Source of the DNA: Ovis canadensis
Lineage: Eukaryota; Chordata; Mammalia; Artiodactyla; Bovidae
Length of the DNA stretch: 64,000 nucleotides
Direction: 5' to 3'
Assembly (NCBI RefSeq): GCF_042477335.2
Contig: NC_091247.1
Location: forward strand, 5,912,501-5,976,500
Shown here: in pieces, positions 57,308 to 64,000 of the stretch
How positions within the stretch are numbered: the first letter of the stretch is position 1
Layout of the letters: every line of letters begins with the position of its first letter
The notes under the pieces: model-generated
Told to the model about the DNA's origin: nothing
What the model saw: only the letters and a program-made list of their open reading frames with translations
Databases searched by the model: none
Made by a program: the position numbers and the translations under genes

Positions 57308-58444
57308 CACGTGCGTGCAGTCCTTCAGGCAGCCAATGCCTCCCTGCTCATCTTGTTATCTCTAGTGCCAGCAACGATATCGAACACAAGCACTTCAGTC
57401 TGCAATTACAGCCTGCTGCCACCAGGTGGGTTCTGGAGCAGGGGCTGTTGCCCTTCAGATCTGCCGGTTGGAACTTCATAAAATTACCTACAGAAAGCAA
57501 TTTAGATTTTTGATCAAGCGCCGGCCCACTGACTTTTATGAAGTGTGACAATGCCGTTGCAGTGAGAGGAGGGGAAGGCCAGGGGCCATCAGAGGCATCG
57601 GAAAACGTCTCTCGAGGAATCAAAGGCGAAGAAAGATTTCTAACGGGATGAAGCGGAGGAGTAGGAAGAGCGATGTCCCCACTGGCACCAAAGACCTGCA
57701 AGTGAACAACTTGCAGGACCTTCGAGCAAGATCAGTTCCCGAAGTACTGGGTCTTTGGGAATACCTGAAGCTCCAAATGGGCATGGCCTGTATGTACAAG
57801 TGTGAATTCCAGCATCTTCAGGGGTGTGTGTGTGTGTGTACACAGCTAGAATGCAGAGAGGTGAGCCTGATGGATGCCAGCAGGTTGGAAGGGTGACAGC
57901 CTCACGGCTGTTACATGCTGGGGCACAGGCGTGAACTCACACTTCCCAGTTTGTGCACCTTCTCCTGGCCAGGAGGTCCTGGAGAGGACAGCCAGGGCCT
58001 GGCTCTACACTGATGACCTCCCTGCTCTTTGTTGTTCCTGAAGGAGGGTCTGGAAATGGGCACCAGAGCGTTTTGAAATTCTGGGCATTGGGAAGGTACT
58101 TGATGTCCATCTTGGTCCACCTGCACAGGCTGCATGGATTCCTTCAAGCTGTCCATGAAAATTAATAAAAAAGCAGCGAAGATTTGGGGGCAGTAACAAA
58201 GCAAGACACTGATATTTGAGAGTCAGCTGGGAACTAGGAGGAATCTGCCCAGCGCCTTGTGAGCCTTGACTGCTTTATACTGTGGCCTTCTCTCTGGGGA
58301 GCTGATGCCCCAGCTGCGACAAGGATGGTTATTTTAAAAACCAGTAGGTGAAACAACTCTTCCTGCCCGCTCTCCAACTCCTAGGTATTTTCCACATTCC
58401 CCTTTCATGCAGACAAAAGCGTCGACCCATTCAGATGCTAAGTG
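57308..58444. other. Intergenic sequence downstream of PRDM12
   Basis: No young repeats apart from a (GT)8 at 57824-57839. No exon recognised. A perfect 9-bp hairpin lies at 57695-57717. Candidate for conserved non-coding sequence. Confidence 0.4.
57824..57839. repeat. (GT)8 microsatellite
   Basis: Short perfect dinucleotide run. Confidence 0.9.
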
Positions 58445-58463
58445 GTAAATGTTCCAAGTAAAT

Positions 58464-58469
58464 TTTATT
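58464..58469 (-). terminator. PRDM12: Poly(A) signal AATAAA, probably of PRDM12
   Basis: AATAAA on the minus strand at the end of an AT-rich 3' UTR-like stretch; cleavage would fall at about 58440-58450. Other A/T-rich hexamers nearby leave some uncertainty. Confidence 0.5.
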
Positions 58470-59002
58470 TTAGAATACAAGAGAGGTACAAATGTATTTA
58501 CAGTTCTACATGTACAATCAAATAATATATATCACAGGTTCGTAAATATCATTTAAGATAAGTATATACAAAGTTAAAGTGACCGTTTTCTGGAAGTAGA
58601 GCACAGGTTCTTGAAAACTCTATACATTTTATACTTTTCATCATTATAGTTTATTTTACAAAACGCCCTAGGCGGGATTCTAGTAAATGACTGCAAGGTG
58701 GGAAAGGCGACACTAGAGGGCGCCCATGGCCCGGACCGTGGGGAAACCGGACCGAGCCAAGGGCGGAACCTCCTAACATCCCGCACCGCTCGGAGATGCT
58801 TTCCGGGCCGAAAAGCCAGTCTTGGCCTCCTGGTGCCGGAGGGTGGTGAGGAGGGCCCCGCATCCCCTTTCCAAGCTTGACGTTAGAGCTGAAGGCGAGG
58901 TGGCGTTGGTCCAATTCTCTCATTTTACAGATGGGGATAGGGGAAGCGTAGGCCCAAAGAGAGGCAGGCCTTATCCCAGGGAGTGGATTTCTATTTTGCC
59001 TT

Positions 59003-59181
59003 GGTGCGTGCTTAAGCCGCTTCAGTCGTGTCCTACTCTTTGCACTCCTCTGTCCATGGGATTCTCCAGGCAAGAATACTGGAGTGGGTTGCTGTGCCCT
59101 CCTCCAGGGATCTTCCCCACCCAGGGATCGAAGCTGGTCTCCTGCATGGCAGGCAGATTCTTCACCGCTGAGCCACCGCGG
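59003..59181 (-). mobile_element. Bov-tA SINE inside the PRDM12 3' UTR
   Basis: GCTTCAGTCGTGTCCTACTC through GCTGAGCCACCGCGG. Flanked by a perfect 9-bp TTTTGCCTT (58994-59002 and 59182-59190). Confidence 0.93.
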
Positions 59182-59793
59182 TTTTGCCTTCCTTCTCAGC
59201 CTGTTTGGCACATTTGTGCCTTGTGTGTCCCCAGGGAGCCCATTTTGGGGTGGGGGGCAGGTGGCCCGAAGGAGAGAAGCCCCCCCACCCCATCCTGGCA
59301 GGGAAGGGCAGGTCTCTCCGGCCTCCTCTGGCTGCCCCTGAGCCCGCCAGCCCCCAGCTCTCAAGGAGGGGGCGACACTGCAGGATAGCAGTCCCTGAGG
59401 AGGGAGGAGAGAGATGGCGCGTGCCAGCCCCGCTGTGCCCACCCTGGGACAGGGGGGTCGCTCTCCATTCCCAGCACGCGGCTCTCTGTGAGGGTGGTGG
59501 GAGTCTGCCTTTCCCCTCCCCCTCGCTGAGGACCCTCGGAGGCTTTCAGTCCCCTCTCCGGCCACCCACGAGGGGGCTATATCATCCCGGTCAGCTGACT
59601 CAAGAGGCGCGCGACTCGGGGACCGTCTGAAGAAGAGGTGGCCGATGTCGGGGAGAGGGGAGGGAAGGCCTGGGAGAGGGACTTCGCCCCTCAGGGTCCT
59701 CCTGTGCGAAACTGGGGGGAAGAGAGTAAGCCTGGGCGTCATTTCTGGGGCGCGCCTACAGCCGGGGGTCGTGTCGGGACAGATGACAGCCAC

Positions 59794-62625
<2,832 letters not shown>

Positions 62626-63165
62626 CTACCAGGCTATCTCCAACAAGCTTCACAGACACGGGAGGCCCTGGGATGCTCCGCCCCTCTGCTCCACTCTGCC
62701 CAGGCTTCTCATCGTCTCATCCTGGCTCTGCTGCTGGGACCAGAGCTGCCTCCTGGCCGCTCTCCCAAACTGACAACAATGGGATGGAAACCATGCTTCA
62801 AGCAGAAGTAACTGAAGAAGGAAAGCTAGAAAACTTGTAATTTCTCTCCGAGGGGAACCAGAGCCAACCAGCCCTCAAGTCTGTAGGGCTAAGCCAGACA
62901 TCCCCAAGGAGCATGGGCTGCGGGGCGCCCTGTGGTTCTCAGTTACACCCTGCCTAATGGTTTTCTGGAAACATCTCTCAACCAGCACATCCAGGAGGCA
63001 GCACCATGTCACATACACTTCTCTCCCCATCACAGGCCTCTGTATGACTCCCTGCAAATGGCTAAAAAAGAAGCATTCAGATCAATGAACGCTTCTGCCT
63101 CCAGACATACCGGGGCACCCAGCCTTAAATGGGATCTGTCTCGTCATGTCATAGGCCTCTGGTAC

Positions 63166-63375
63166 AGCTTCCCAGATGGCTCAGAGGTAAAGAGTCTGCC
63201 TGCAATACAGGAGACGAGAGTTCAGTCCCTGGGTCAGGAAGATCCTCTGGAGGAGGAAATGGCACCCCACTTCAGTATTCTTGCCTGGAGAATTCCATGG
63301 TAGAGGGGCCTAGTGGTCTATAGACTATGGTTTGCAGAAGTGTCGAATATGACTTGGGAACTAAACAACGATAGG
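63166..63375 (+). mobile_element. Bov-tA SINE, diverged
   Basis: GCTTCCCAGATGGCTCAGAG through GTGTCGAATATGACTTGGGA and ACTAAACAACG. Confidence 0.88.
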
Positions 63376-63737
63376 TCTATGGCAGAGAACTCCACAGTGA
63401 CAAGGCTCTGCTGCTCCCAGGGGAGGACCTGCCATCGGGAGGGCTCTGCAGTGACAATCCAGGGAGGCTGCGGAAGGCTCACGCCTGAGGTGGTGCTGAC
63501 CCCTTCCTCTGGGACATCCCAGGGGCCTGCCACCCCTCTGGTGGCAGGCAGTTACTCAAGGCGAAGAACCCTCAGGTCCCAGCCAGCTAGAGCAAAGGTG
63601 AGCGGGCAAGGCCCATCACCTCCTGAGGCCTGGACCCCAGAGGAGTGACTTTGGCACCCACCCTGGGGGGTCACTCTCTGATCAGCCCAGAGCAAGGTGG
63701 ACACCCCCAGGCAACAGCTGGGTTGTTTTCCTAGTGG

Positions 63738-63865
63738 GTCCTTTTTGGTTTTTTGGCTGCATCACGTGGCATGTGGGATCTTAGTTCCTGGATCAGGAAT
63801 TGAACCCGTGCCCGCTGCAGTGAGAGCTCAAAGTCTTAAGCACTGGGCCGCCAGGGAAGTCCCTG
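63738..63865 (-). mobile_element. Short CHR SINE
   Basis: TTTGGCTGCATCACGTGGCA through TGGGCCGCCAGGGAAGTCCC. Confidence 0.8.
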
Positions 63866-64000
63866 GGTGAGTTCTCTTTTAGTTGAAGTGAATACAAAAA
63901 AAAATCACACAGGACTCCATGTAGGCTGTCTGAAATCACCCTAGAATGGACCCTTCTCCTTGGCTTCCAGGGTCACAGAGAAAGCCCCCACCCCTTCCCT

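Noticed and set aside
58651-59793. 380-codon minus-strand open frame
   Set aside because: Lies in the GC-rich PRDM12 3' UTR and runs through a Bov-tA SINE. Low-complexity composition, no domain and no splice context; the frame is open because stop codons are rare in GC-rich DNA.

Overview
The window is nuclear DNA from a ruminant, most likely a bovid such as cattle, sheep or goat. It is full of ruminant retrotransposons: BovB (RTE-type LINE), Bov-tA SINEs derived from the BovB tail, and cetartiodactyl CHR SINEs. Older MIR, L2 and L1 fragments are also present. Species cannot be fixed from the sequence alone. Most open frames are chance frames, transposon remnants or antisense shadows.

Three protein-coding loci are recognised, all on the minus strand, and together they match the mammalian block PRDM12 - EXOSC2 - ABL1 (human 9q34.12), read here in reverse. 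At the right end are the last two coding exons of PRDM12 (exon 4 at 62346-62457, exon 5 at 59998-60404); its upstream exons lie beyond base 64000. In the middle is the complete EXOSC2 (RRP4) coding sequence in nine exons between 50807 and 42448. All splice sites are canonical and the joined frame is 293 codons plus stop. At 36871-37006 is the alternative first coding exon (1b) of ABL1, which encodes the myristoylated 45-residue N-terminus. A CpG island lies upstream at about 37.7-38.85 kb, and roughly 37 kb of ABL1 intron 1 fills the left of the window.

Layout: 1-36.87 kb is ABL1 intron 1, made of nested BovB, Bov-tA, CHR and L1 insertions with unique sequence between them. 36.87-38.85 kb is ABL1 exon 1b, its 5' UTR and its promoter island. 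About 38.9-40.9 kb is a short intergenic gap. 40.9-50.9 kb is EXOSC2 with a probable 1.5 kb 3' UTR. 50.9-58.45 kb is intergenic and includes a striking inverted duplication. 58.45-60.4 kb is the PRDM12 3' UTR and terminal exon, and 60.4-64 kb is PRDM12 introns 4 and 3.

The three genes are neighbours but do not form a pathway: an RNA-exosome cap subunit, a neuronal zinc-finger regulator and a tyrosine kinase. I found no new multigene system. The observations most worth following are: (1) a highly similar inverted duplication of part of an L2 remnant (54.76-55.0 and 56.64-56.89 kb); (2) a tandem duplication that copied the last codons and stop of PRDM12 into its own 3' UTR; (3) a seven-alanine PRDM12 tract; (4) several minimal upstream reading frames in the ABL1 1b leader; (5) a YY1/TISU-like element over the EXOSC2 start codon; (6) a perfect 2 x 43 bp tandem repeat in EXOSC2 intron 7; and (7) several insertions dated by clear target-site duplications, including a trimeric Bov-tA that moved as one unit.
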